A DNA stretch of 64,000 bases, taken from NCBI RefSeq assembly GCF_026151205.1, contig NC_087075.1:5200858-5264857 (forward strand). Reading direction: 5' to 3'. Position 1 is the first letter of the stretch. The number at the start of each line of letters is the position of its first letter. The translations under genes and the position numbers were made by a program. Origin of the DNA: Bolinopsis microptera (taxonomy: Eukaryota; Ctenophora; Tentaculata; Lobata; Bolinopsidae). The notes under the pieces were generated by a model that searched no databases, was not told the DNA's origin, and saw only the letters and a list, made by a program, of their open reading frames with translations. Positions 35,729 to 64,000 of this stretch are shown here, piece by piece.

Positions 35729-36283
35729 GGTGCGGGGTAGTTTAGCACCGCCAAGCCCGGTATTCTAAGCAAAATATAAACACAATTGTTTTCGTGTCAA
35801 ATTTAAACATTTGTATCATCAAATCTTAGGATGGGATCACCGGTATAAATTTTTCAAGTTACTACTCAGCACTCATATTTCATCAAAAATAGTATACATT
35901 TAGGAATTATTGCTATGATTTAACCCATTAGGGACGATAGGGTCGTTTACGACCCACCTTTTCTAGAGGCTATAGAGGACAAACCATAATACTAAACGCA
36001 ACGAATCTTTCGCACATATGCTCAAAATTTATTGGGCTACATTATTGACTTTCCAGTCGAGACCCAATTAATTACTAACAACTAAATAATTAGGCTAATT
36101 AGTCGTCATAATTGGAAAATATTTCACATTACTTCTTGCCTTGAGTGGGACATTAAAACTTTATGTAGGCTTATTTTGTTGAGGACAAAATAGTTGCGGG
36201 CAATGATTTCCTTGAGACATATGAAAAGCCTGTGATAATCAGATGTTCACAAACAGAGCTAGACGCTGTTTACTAACTGCGGT

Positions 36284-36869
36284 CGCATACGACCCACTCG
36301 TCCGGGTCGCAAACGACCCATCACGGTTTTTCGGCTTTAACTTCTGAAACAAAGACGTTAGGATAAAATAAAAACTGTAGCATAAGTTAAAAACATATGG
36401 TCAATACTGTGTGACTCTAACTTTTTAAAAATAAAGAATTTGGGTCATTAACGACCCACTCGGCTCACTTGCTTATTACTACATATGTCCATGTAACTTC
36501 TTGAATTCAGCCTAAAGCATGGCATCATAAGTTCAAAATCGCCTCTCAGCAAGTGATAATCATCATAAACTGCGAAAAATCGGTTAAATGGGTCATTAGC
36601 GACCCACTAAGACCACAAAATTGATTAATTAAATATAATGTTGTCAAACTTTTACAAATATTAGTATAAAAACATGTTATATCTTGGTCATTAATCCTGT
36701 ACGTTGATTTAAATTTTAAAATCGATCAACTGGGTCAATAACGACCCACTCGGAAGTTGAACCACGACATTAATTATCAGTATCATGTTGTTCTACCATC
36801 AAGAAAGACACTCGTAGGTCTTAATTCCACGCAAACCACGGGTGGCTGACTACTAGCCCTTCTGAGATC
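36284..36869 (+). repeat. piggyBac-type element, left inverted arm
   Basis: About 586 bases, near-identical inverse of 37889-38479. Contains repeated CGACCCACTCG and GGGTCATTAGCGACCCA-like sites. Confidence 0.88.
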
Positions 36870-37888
36870 CAGGGCCAACTGAAGGGCCGTCATCACTCAT
36901 CAAAGAGCTGCGAGAATAACACTACTGCATATGCCTGGAGTTGCGTCCTGACTATAATACTATGGTGCGTGGAAATATGTACCGAAAGGACCGTGGCCGT
37001 GCCGCAAAAGAAAAGGAATCAGCCCTCGTTCCTAACTTACTAGGTAATAGCCATGCTGTTGTTGTTGCTTATTAGATTCTGTTACCTTTTTCGTCAATTT
37101 CGAATCTTGGTAAACGACCTGCTACAACCCACCGCTTGAGACCCAGGGTCCCACGGTGATCAGATCATGTCACTCAAGAAAAATCCCCTGAACGAAGTAT
37201 ACGAGATATCATGTAACCTTAGGTAAATACTGAAAGACGAGTGGTCAAATTGCATATTCTAATCCAACATGCGTCATGCCAATATGTTTTTTTCATTCCT
37301 AGAAAGTACGAGAATAACTAAACAACTGCTGCATTCAGATGGCTACATCTACAGCTCTGTGAAGAAGGACAAGGAAGAAGCCCCCCCCCCCCCCCCCCCC
37401 CCCCCATTTGGCTGGCGGTGCTGCAACCTGCAATCTCTCAGACAACTACCTCGTTTTGGGTAACAAACCCCGCAACAACGAGGCAGCTTTCAAAACGAAA
37501 ACAAGTATTACGTAATCGGCCGAGAGGGAGGGGAGTTTCCAAATGATTAAGCTTGTGTAATTTTGACATAATAGCTATGTGGTGGGGGGGGGGGGGGGGC
37601 GTACAAATTGTCCAATAAGTGATTACGTAATATATGAACGGCCCCTAAGAAGTAAAGAAAGGGAGCTGCGAAGAGAGTAGATGCAGCCATCTGAAATCTG
37701 AATCCAGCAGTTGTATAGTTCTTCTTGGACGTTCTAGGAATCGGGAAAAGATAGGCATGTTGTTTGCTGTCTCACGACATTACGGTCGTGTACTAACAGC
37801 TGATAAACTCACCTACCTATCAATCCAATTCTGCCCATTATTCGTCAGTCATTGGGTGACGTGATCTGCAGATTACCGTGAGACTCCA

Positions 37889-38479
37889 GATCTCAGAAGG
37901 GCTAGTAGTCAGCCACCCGTGGTTTGCGTGGAATTAAGACCTACGAGTGTCTTTCTTGATGGTAGAACAACATGATACTGATAATTAATGTCGTGGTTCA
38001 ACTTCCGAGTGGGTCGTTATTGACCCAGTTGATCGATTTTAAAATTTAAATCAACGTACAGGATTAATGACCAAGATATAACATGTTTTTATACTAATAT
38101 TTGTAAAAGTTTGACAACATTATATTTAATTAATCAATTTTGTGGTCTTAGTGGGTCGCTAATGACCCATTTAACCGATTTTTCGCAGTTTATGATGATT
38201 ATCACTTGCTGAGAGGCGATTTTGAACTTATGATGCCATGCTTTAGGCTGAATTCAAGAAGTTACATGGACATATGTAGTAATAAGCAAGTGAGCCGAGT
38301 GGGTCGTTAATGACCCAAATTCTTTATTTTTAAAAAGTTAGAGTCACACAGTATTGACCATATGTTTTTAACTTATGCTTTTTATTTTATTTTATCCTAA
38401 CGTCTTTGTTTCAGAAGTTAAAGCCGAAAAACCGTGATGGGTCGTTTGCGACCCGGACGAGTGGGTCGTATGCGACCAT
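37889..38479 (-). repeat. piggyBac-type element, right inverted arm
   Basis: Inverse of the left arm. Loop of about 1.0 kb with a C26 run at 37380-37405 and a G run at 37580-37599, themselves roughly opposite each other in the palindrome. Confidence 0.88.
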
Positions 38480-39254
38480 AGCTGTATCTTTTAAAGTAAA
38501 CGAGATACAGATTAGCTTTTTTGGATATCTCATTTTTGCTGTAAAGTGACCTAGTGTGTTAAACGGCATCAAAATCGGCAAACTTTAAAACTCGTCGTCC
38601 CTAATGGGTTAACGGTGAATTTGCATTATTCACACTTTTGGAAACAAATTAATCACAATCGGAGACAAAAAACTCTGTGCCAACTCATGGCGCTTATTAC
38701 TATTACCTTATTAGTAGAGGCTCTTACGGGCAAAAAGACGTGTTTTCTGCTACGAGTTTAGAGACCTAACCGCTAATTGGACACAATAGTATGATGTCTA
38801 AGGATCGATAATATGTTAAGAAGTATAAATTTGGCCTTATTAGTCACGTGCTATACCAATGCGCGTTTTAAACTTTGACAGTCTATTACTCTAAGGCAAA
38901 TAGAGTAATTATATTCATATTTTGTCAGCAATAAGATCACATTATTTTCTATTTAGTGTGAAAATATGAACTAGAACGGACATAATCTCGCTGAGTTATA
39001 GCTGTTTGAAATTTATGATTAATGCGCGGGTGCCAATTGATAACAACTAAATGCTTTTGCGCGTAGTGCGCGTCGAAAATTTGGAAAAAACGCTTGCGGA
39101 GTGACAACATTCAAACTTCGATCACAGTGCTGGCAAGCACGACCGTTGCATTTATTGTGGGTATACTATGTTCCCCATTTACTATTATACCCCCTTTACT
39201 ATTATACCCCCTTTACTATTATACCCCCTTTGGTACACGTTACAAGCCTCTTTT

Positions 39255-39311
39255 GTGCACGCGAAGCGTGCACTCCGGCCGGAGGCGGCGGCCTAAGGCC
39301 GCCGCCTCCGG
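39255..39311. repeat. Twin GC-rich hairpins
   Basis: GTGCACGC-GAA-GCGTGCAC (39255-39273), then a perfect 33-base palindrome (39279-39311) with 16-base arms CCGGAGGCGGCGGCCT around a single A. Strikingly GC-rich against AT-rich surroundings. Confidence 0.9.
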
Positions 39312-40702
39312 CAGGAGTTTTCCAGGCATTAAGACTCATCGGAAGTCGTTAAGCAGAATTATTTTTAGTTCAAAACATTCTAATTTGATGTCAAAGATGA
39401 CAGGAATAAAAAATAGTTATGTTGAGATTTTTAAGAAATTTGCATAAAATACTCGCCAGCACTGTTATACGAAATTCGGTAAAAAACCCAAATCGCCATA
39501 TTCAGGTGCCTTAAAAACCATGTTAAAATTGAGTTAGAGATCTGAAATTTTTCAGGGCGTCTAGACGTTGATCAAATCGACTGCAAAAAAAGTTTCAGGT
39601 TTCAGGAGTATCGGGAAATGGGTTTTCTAGAACCCCTGTTTTACGACAGATTGTCGTGATATATATATATATACATATTCAGGGATAGACGCTTTGCCAG
39701 TCAATTGTAGCCTGTATTTAATTGTCCATAGATTCAAAAGTATAAAAGATAAAGCCATTTCCGACCACAGGTCTTGCAAATAATTGTTTACACTTTAGTT
39801 TACATTGTATAAAAAAATTATTTGACGTCATAAACACCCCTTGATGACGTCATCAAGTTAACCGTTTTTAAAACTTGATTTTTGACAAAGTAATAACTTT
39901 TAAAATTAATTTTAAACCATTAAGGAGTAATTTTATTCAAAATCTGAGGAGATTTTCATCTTAGATAATTGTTCAAGCATTCTGAAAATCTACCGGAAAG
40001 TTTTTCTAGCTTGCTCCTTCATAAAGATATTCGTCATTGAAGTTTGTGCTTTTTTGAAGAATTATTTTATAAAAACGTCAATTTTGCGATTTAGTATTCT
40101 CTGGTGTTGGGCCATGCCTTGAGTTGAGGAGCTCAGTTCTGCTTCCTATAGGTATAAATTGTGCATTAGGCTAGTTTTGAAGTTAAAAATCGAAAAGTTG
40201 CACACGTGGGGACACGCCCAAATTGATAGAAAATTGCTAAAATCACTGAAAATTGCTGTTTTCGTCATTTTCTGTCAACTTTAGAGTGCCGTTGTGATTA
40301 CAGTTCTTCTTGAAATACTTTCAAACTTTGCATGCTTATCAAGCTATATATAAAACAATTACATGAAAAAATTTACGGCGATTCAATATTGGATGCGCAC
40401 GCAACGTCCGCTCAAAGTTTGCACGTGCGAAAGGTGAGAATTTTGCTCATTCGTGATTTCCAACAAATTCTGCTTTGCCACGACAGTTTAATGTCATTAT
40501 ATATGAATTTAATGCCAACTTGAATGAGTATTAGGTGGCATATTCAGTCAGTGATCGACCGATATGCTTACCTAAACACAAGGAAATGTTTTTAAAGGAA
40601 AATTTCGAAATCGTTGAAACTTCCTCCTTATTAATTAATGAAGATATCAGTTTATATTTCGACTTTATAAAGTACCCTGACATTATAATCAAAAAGAGAT
40701 GA

Positions 40703-41210
40703 TATTTTACCAAAACCCATATTCATGGGTAGAGTGGACCGCTGCCAGTGTCTCTCTTTCCCAAACAAAAGGAAATGATATTAATTTGATTGACCGTTCT
40801 CAAATGCAAAATGATACCGAGAATGAAATCGGTCGCTCGCTTTTCCCATTCATTTACAATTGTAATAGATTAAGAAGATCTACCCAAAGGCAGCTGTACT
40901 CGGCAATAAAGATTCAATAAACTTCAGCTAATTCAATAAGCAATAACTACTACCCTTACCCCGAAATACTAGGTATCGATCCGAACGCAACCCAAAGAGA
41001 TTTTTACAGCATCTGACTGATGTAATCAATCGAAATTTATTATAATTCGTAAGCCGTGAATGAATGGAAAAAGCGAGCGACCGATTTCATTCTCGGTATC
41101 ATTTTGCATTTGAGAACGGTCAATCAAATTAATATCATTTCCTTTTGTTTGGGAAAGAGAGACACTGGCAGCGGTCCACTCTACCCATGAATATGGGTTT
41201 TGGTAAAATA
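40703..41210. repeat. 154-bp inverted repeat with 199-bp loop
   Basis: 40703-40856 (starting TATTTTACCAAAACCCATAT) is inverted almost perfectly at 41056-41210. Confidence 0.9.
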
Positions 41211-41663
41211 AAGTATATGAAGTGGGTACTTCTCGGAAAGGAAAAATTTAGGCAAACACGATGTGACTATTTTTGGGTTGATTTAATACAACTGCAAAAA
41301 ATTATTCAAACTTCAAGCAAAAAAGTCAAAATTTTTACCACTTTTTTGGGTTTTTACCTGCACTAAAATAGAGGGATATGTTTTATTTTTATACCATCTT
41401 GTGCGGCTGTCTTTCAGCTACCTTTAAGCAAATTTTACCGACATGCCAACAAAATTAACTTGCTCAAATTATCAAAAAACATGCTTTTTTGGCCTATTTT
41501 TGGCCCCAAAATCAGTTTTTTGCTATTTTAACTGTGCTAACTCAGTCCAATCATTTTGAAACTACTTTTAATCGATTCTACGGTCAAAAATACGTCTAGT
41601 AAGGTGTATCTGGGGTCCCTAGCGTATCGAGCAGACAATGCCCGTAAGAGCCTCTACTATATA

Positions 41664-42556
41664 GTTATCGGACCTTATTTGAACGGACATAAAATGAACG
41701 GACATAATTATGAACGGACATTAATATGAACGCTAGAAGGCATTCAAAATCAAAACCATCAAAAATCCGAATTTTTTAAAAACATCTTTTTATTTCAGCA
41801 AATGATTTTTATATCCATTTTTTATACAATAAGTAAGAAAAGCAGTCGTTAACCAGTAAAAATGTTAAAATATGTGTCTAATATCACATATCATCTTCAT
41901 CAAATGGGTTTTCGTGCATGAAATAGTCCATGCTTAAAGCATCAGTGATTTCTAGCTTTATGGAAACCTTTTTTTTAATCAAACTACCCCGATCCTGCAT
42001 TTCAGTGTTAACTTTTACAAACCATTCGGCGTGAAGTGGTTTTATCTTAGACAACTTTAGGTTAACCTTAACATCACGTGGAGCTTTCCTAACAATGTTC
42101 TATTACCTCCCCTGAGTAATATGAACTATAATAACGTCGGACAATGTCCTTGGCAACACGATTTACCGTAATATCTACTTCTAGAGGCTGGAACAAGTTT
42201 GTCATGTTGGCGGGGACTAGCTCATGAACTATGTTGTTGAGTGCCATAATTTCGTTGACTTTTTCCGCCGAGTGACCCTTGAAAAAATTATATACTATAA
42301 GTAGTTTTCTGTGCCTCCGGCAGACCAAGGAGAACCTTTCCGTCGTTAACTTTCGGCACAATGTCAATAAAGTTATCATAGTTGTCATATTCTGGACAAA
42401 AAGTTCGAAGTGGAAAAATGTTTGAAAAAAATTCAACGGACTTTAACTTGGACGGACCTTAAATGAACGGACTTAATTTGAACGGACATTAAGATTAACG
42501 TTAGGGCCTCCATGAGCGTTCAATTAATGTCCGTCAAAATAAGGTCCGATAAGGTA
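41664..42556 (-). mobile_element. pogo-like DNA transposon, decayed copy 1
   Basis: Terminal repeats of the form TTATCGGACCTTATTTGAAC, followed inward by several GAACGGACAT direct repeats. The minus strand encodes the C-terminal part of a DDE_1-type (pogo/Tigger-like) transposase: FFKGHSAEKVNEIMALNNIV, then HELVPANMTNLFQPL and VNRVAKDIVRRYY. The ...PAN.T.LfQPLD.tvNk... stretch is typical of that family. The catalytic core upstream is missing and frames are broken, so it cannot be autonomous. Confidence 0.78.
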
Positions 42557-43399
42557 GTTATATTGCATAGACTAGAATGCATATTCAGGAGTGCCTGCTT
42601 TAATATACTCGGACGATGAGCCCTCGGTCCTCACAAAAGATAATCTTTAGAATTGTACATAGTTAAGATTATAGTAGTACAATTTCTGAAAAGCAGTATG
42701 TAAACACATGAAAAGCAGTGTGCTCCTTAGTCCTTACCCCTTATATTAGCCACTAGCTTTGTTATTAAAACACGTGATTCGATCACGTGATGTTATCTCA
42801 TTGTAAACAGGGTTTATTTTTTATTACGTGTAGTATGGTAAATTATTAACACAATAGTTAACTAATAATATTAATATTATAAAATATTATATGTATATGA
42901 GTACAGATTCGAAGTGAAACATCGAGTTCCGTTCTGGCGAGGTCTGGAGAGCTGGGAGGAACCTTCGAGATCGTCTGGAAGGGCTGATCTAAAAGCAAGC
43001 TTTGCTCAGTATTTATAGCTAATCTAACTAGACTAACGAGCTAGTTAACGTATATATGACATCTTAGCTTTGCTCTGCAAATACATTATCTTTCGCCGCA
43101 ATTTTCGAGGTTTTCTCCGCGATTTTTCCTAGTTTGGCATGTCGCGGCGCCGAGATCTTTGGCCTAAATAACCACGATGTTCTTTTGTTCTTGATGCATG
43201 ATGGTATAACTATAAGTCGGGAGGCGGTTAAAAGCTGTGAGTTCTGTTTGATAAAGAGTGCAATAGGCAGGAAGCTCGGATGATTTTTCCTCAAGAGCCT
43301 TTAGTGTAATCGTTGTGTACATCATGGAGTATGCACGATGCAGCGGGCCTCATACCATCTCCATACGATGCATTTGGCCGATGACCCGACTATGAAGAT
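42557..43399. other. Intergenic, nothing recognised
   Basis: AT-rich. One 76-codon minus-strand frame (43064-43294) has no recognisable domain; it may be a decayed repeat flank. Confidence 0.4.
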
Positions 43400-44145
43400 C
43401 CATTTAAAGCTACAAACAGTGTTTTTAATGAAATGTGCCATAAACTGGATGTTATAAAGGAGTACGGAGATTTTGTGTTAAAAAACGTGAACAAGCGATC
43501 AGTTTCGAAAGAAAACGCGGAGCAGAAAACTGTCATTGATTTGCAAGAGAAGCTCATTGAAAAGAAGGACGAAGAACTCAAGTCAGTCAAAACAACAGTG
43601 CAGACAGAGATAAAATTATATTTTTCTGCCCTGAAGATAACTTATGCAGCTGCTCTTACGCCAAAGAATATTTGTAATGCTGACAATAGCTGAAAAGGAC
43701 GAAAGAAGCAGGAACGTCGTAATCTATGGAATACGTGAATCTGACGGTGAGAAATTAGAAAACAAAGTTGTTGAAGTTCTTGGTGAGATAAACGAGAAAC
43801 CTTCTGCATTAAGTGACTGCTGTAGAATTGGTCTAAAGAGAGCCGACACATCACGACCTACTATTTAAGCTATCTCAGAATATCTCTGATATGGCTGCTG
43901 ATGTGCTGAGAAAAGCTATAAACTCAAAACTACTACTATACGTGCAAAAGAGCCCTCTATTTACTTTTAGATAAATAGATAAGTGATAGATCTGTGGAAG
44001 AAAGGAAATCTTTCAAGAAGCTCTGGGAGGAATTTAAAGAGAAGAGGAAAGCAGAGCCTAACAAAGTTAATTTCATAAGGACCAATGAAATTGTCAGCTC
44101 TGATAAAAACAGTGTATCAGCCTCGTTGCTCGTCTGACAAAATTT
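43400..44145 (+). pseudogene. Decayed LINE ORF1-type fragment
   Basis: Two or three frame-broken segments. First a coiled-coil-like charged region (QEKLIEKKDEELKSVKTTVQ). Then ERSRNVVIYGIRESDGEKLE, continuing to VVEVLGEINEKP and CCRIGLKRADTSRPTI, which fits the RRM-like ORF1 of CR1/L2-style LINEs (R.rN.vi.Gi.E ... RlG.... RP). Then EERKSFKKLWEEFKEKRKAE and NFIRTNEIVS, the C-terminal part. Stops and frameshifts make it a pseudogene. Confidence 0.62.
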
Positions 44146-45322
44146 GAAAGGTTTCACATTTTCCACCACACATGCGTTTTTTCACATATTCGTTTTAACA
44201 TTTTGTTTCACATCTTTGTTATCATATCGCGGGGCCATGTAATTGCTTAAAGTTAATTGACGATGTCAGTCCTTCGCAGATCGGCGTGGCCCAGTGCGTA
44301 TAGTGCATCTCGCCGATCTATATATATAGATAGGCTAACGAAGGTTGTGACTGTGAGAAGGTTGTGAGAAACATAATTTGATGCGCAGCGCGGTCCAGCT
44401 AATTAATAGTGTATCGCGCTACAAGTACAATGTAATTGTGTGCACAATTCAACATTCAATGTGCAGTACCGTATTTGGTCTCCCGTCCGATTTTATAGAC
44501 GGGGGTAATAATTAATTCGAGTTAATTTTATACGTTATAAATATAATTGCTGTACTCTATAAAGTTTGAAAAGTATTTAATTGAAAAAGTAGTACTATTA
44601 TGGTCAGTTACTGGGCGGTGCTCAGTCTGTCATTCTGCCGCAGCTTCAATCACAGCTTCATTTTGTTAGTGTTTATGGTGTCGCAACTTACTCTGGAGGG
44701 GCTGACGCTTAGACTTAAAGCAAGCTCAAGATCCTTAATTATGAATCATTCATCTTAGACTTGATATTTACTCATTTTGAAAGCGATTAATATCCAACCT
44801 GGTTATTAATATTTCACCACAATATACTGTCTCAGCCGCACGAAAACTAAAAGTTGTCAACTCGTTCACAGCTTAGGTCTTGGAACACAGAGTGTGGCTT
44901 TACACTAACCTTGCACGTTTGCAGAATGCTCCAGCCTCCCTAGTCAGTGTAATAAGCGCCAAGCGCGAGCACAGAACTTTTTTCTCCGATTTCGATAAAT
45001 TTGGTACCAAAAGTTGTCTAAAAATGTGAATAAAATAAATCCACCGTGTAGCAATTTTCGGAAAAAATGCTACACGGCGCTTGTTCGCCGCGCCATGTCA
45101 TATCAATATGTTCAACATGAGCCGGTGCTTTTACTAGGTTAAGGTAAGTTTATCTAAGTTAATTTGAGACAAAGAAAAGAGCAACTAAGGATCTCACTAT
45201 ACTTGACTCATTTTGATGTGGTTATTGGATTAGAGAAATTAATTTATAAAGACCAAGAGCTCTGCACTTTTACAATTAATTTCTTATTTGTACGTAAGTC
45301 GGTTAGAACTAAGTTGTTCGAG
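44146..45322. other. Upstream region of the lectin gene
   Basis: No clear exon. A patch at 44608-44640 (CTGGGCGGTGCTCAGTCTGT) is similar to 33216-33250 (CTGGGCCGCGCTCAGCCTGT), so a dispersed repeat. I see no clear TATA box; the promoter and 5' UTR must lie somewhere here. Confidence 0.4.
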
Positions 45323-63518
<18,196 letters not shown>

Positions 63519-63539
63519 GTAAAACAGCTTCAATCTCAT

Positions 63540-64000
63540 AACCAATCCCATCCTCTTATCTCATCCTCTTATCTCATCCTCTTATCTCATCCTCTTATCT
63601 CATCCTCTTATCTCATTCTCTTATCCCATCCTCTTATCCCATCCTCTTATCTCATCCTCTTATCTCATCCTCTTATCTCATCCTCTTATCTCATCCTTAT
63701 CCCATCCTCTTATCCCAACCTCTTATCCCATCCTCTTATCCCATCCTCTTATCTCATCCTCTTATCCCATCCTCTAATCCCATCCTCTTATCCCATCCTT
63801 TTATCCCATCCTCTTATCCCATCCTCTTATCTCATCCTCTTATCCCATCCTCTTATCTCATCCTCTTATCTCATCCTCTTATCTCATCCTCTTATCTCAT
63901 CCTCTTATCTCATCCTCTTATCTCATCCTCTTATCTCATACTCTAATCTCATCCTCTTATCCCATCCTCTTATCCCATCCTCTTATCTCATCCTCGCATC
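63540..64000. repeat. 13-bp CATCCTCTTATCT array
   Basis: Pyrimidine-rich tandem with C/T variation (TCTCATCC/TCCCATCC), running into the window end. Lies in the intron after exon 16. Confidence 0.95.

Larger units (their letters stand above)
35924..38608. mobile_element. Non-autonomous piggyBac-type palindromic element
   Basis: Flanked on both sides by TTAA (35920-35923 and 38609-38612), with terminal inverted repeats CCCATTAGGGACGA. TTAA duplication plus termini starting CCC are hallmarks of the piggyBac superfamily. No transposase frame survives. Arms 36284-36869 and 37889-38479 are almost exact inverses, and weaker inverted similarity continues inward (about 37130-37380 against 37675-37870), so the whole element could fold. 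The arms contain many GGGTCGT...ACGACCC palindromes. Confidence 0.83.
38712..41659. mobile_element. TIR element of unknown superfamily, 2.9 kb
   Basis: A 21-base perfect terminal inverted repeat (TAGTAGAGGCTCTTACGGGC plus A at 38712; its inverse at 41639-41659). If the outer TA is target sequence, the duplication is TA, as in Tc1/mariner-type elements. No transposase recognised, so non-autonomous. Inside are a TACTATTATACCCCCTT tandem (about 39180-39232), two adjacent GC-rich hairpins (39255-39311) and a 154-base inverted repeat (40703-41210). Confidence 0.75.

Noticed and set aside
43064-43294. 76-codon minus-strand ORF
   Set aside because: No recognisable domain, next to a decayed LINE; not enough to call a gene.

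Overview
The window is eukaryotic and most probably from an invertebrate animal. Genes are split into short exons with GT-AG introns. It carries animal-type secreted domains (galectin, F-type lectin, EGF), a SAM-domain protein, and remnants of LINE, piggyBac-like and pogo-like transposons. I cannot name the species.

Layout. (1) 3.7-30.4 kb, minus strand: an eight-exon gene for a protein of about 420 residues, with an N-terminal SAM domain, a Ser/Pro-rich middle and a helical C-terminal part. It starts at 30,224-30,233 just below a CpG-rich, CCAAT/E-box-bearing promoter-like stretch and stops at 3,755. Its introns hold large minisatellites (41 bp x ~31; 42/45 bp x ~80; a CATGGTAAC array). The gene and its flanks are unusually rich in CACGTG E-boxes (about 70 by eye in 30.4 kb against about 20 in the other 33.6 kb), and also hold ATTGGT/ACCAAT, RFX-type X-boxes and CRE (TGACGTCA) sites.
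(2) 31.5-45 kb: a gene-poor block of repeats. It has two related minisatellites, two inverted copies of a MITE-like repeat, a fold-back array of GCGG/AGGACT units, a telomere-like GGGTTA/GGGTCA tract, a 2.7-kb palindromic piggyBac-type element with TTAA duplication, a 2.9-kb TIR element, a pogo-like (DDE_1) element and a decayed LINE ORF1.
(3) 45.3 kb to the window end, plus strand: one secreted multidomain lectin gene. In order it encodes a signal peptide, two galectin domains, four F-type lectin domains, a Cys-rich region and an EGF-like domain, and it runs off the window. All exon phases that I derived agree. A stop in exon 12 could give a 728-residue short form; splicing within that exon gives the long form.

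Intron 3 of the lectin gene contains a 7.1-kb giant inverted-repeat element with 5-bp target duplication. That element was invaded by the pogo-like transposon, which in turn carries a LINE 3' fragment. A later intron holds eight near-identical 405-bp repeats. Another begins with an exon/intron boundary copied 24 times in tandem, giving 24 candidate 5' splice sites. The two genes show no evident functional link. The clearest biological finding is the galectin/F-type-lectin fusion, which is expected to bind galactosides and fucose outside the cell.
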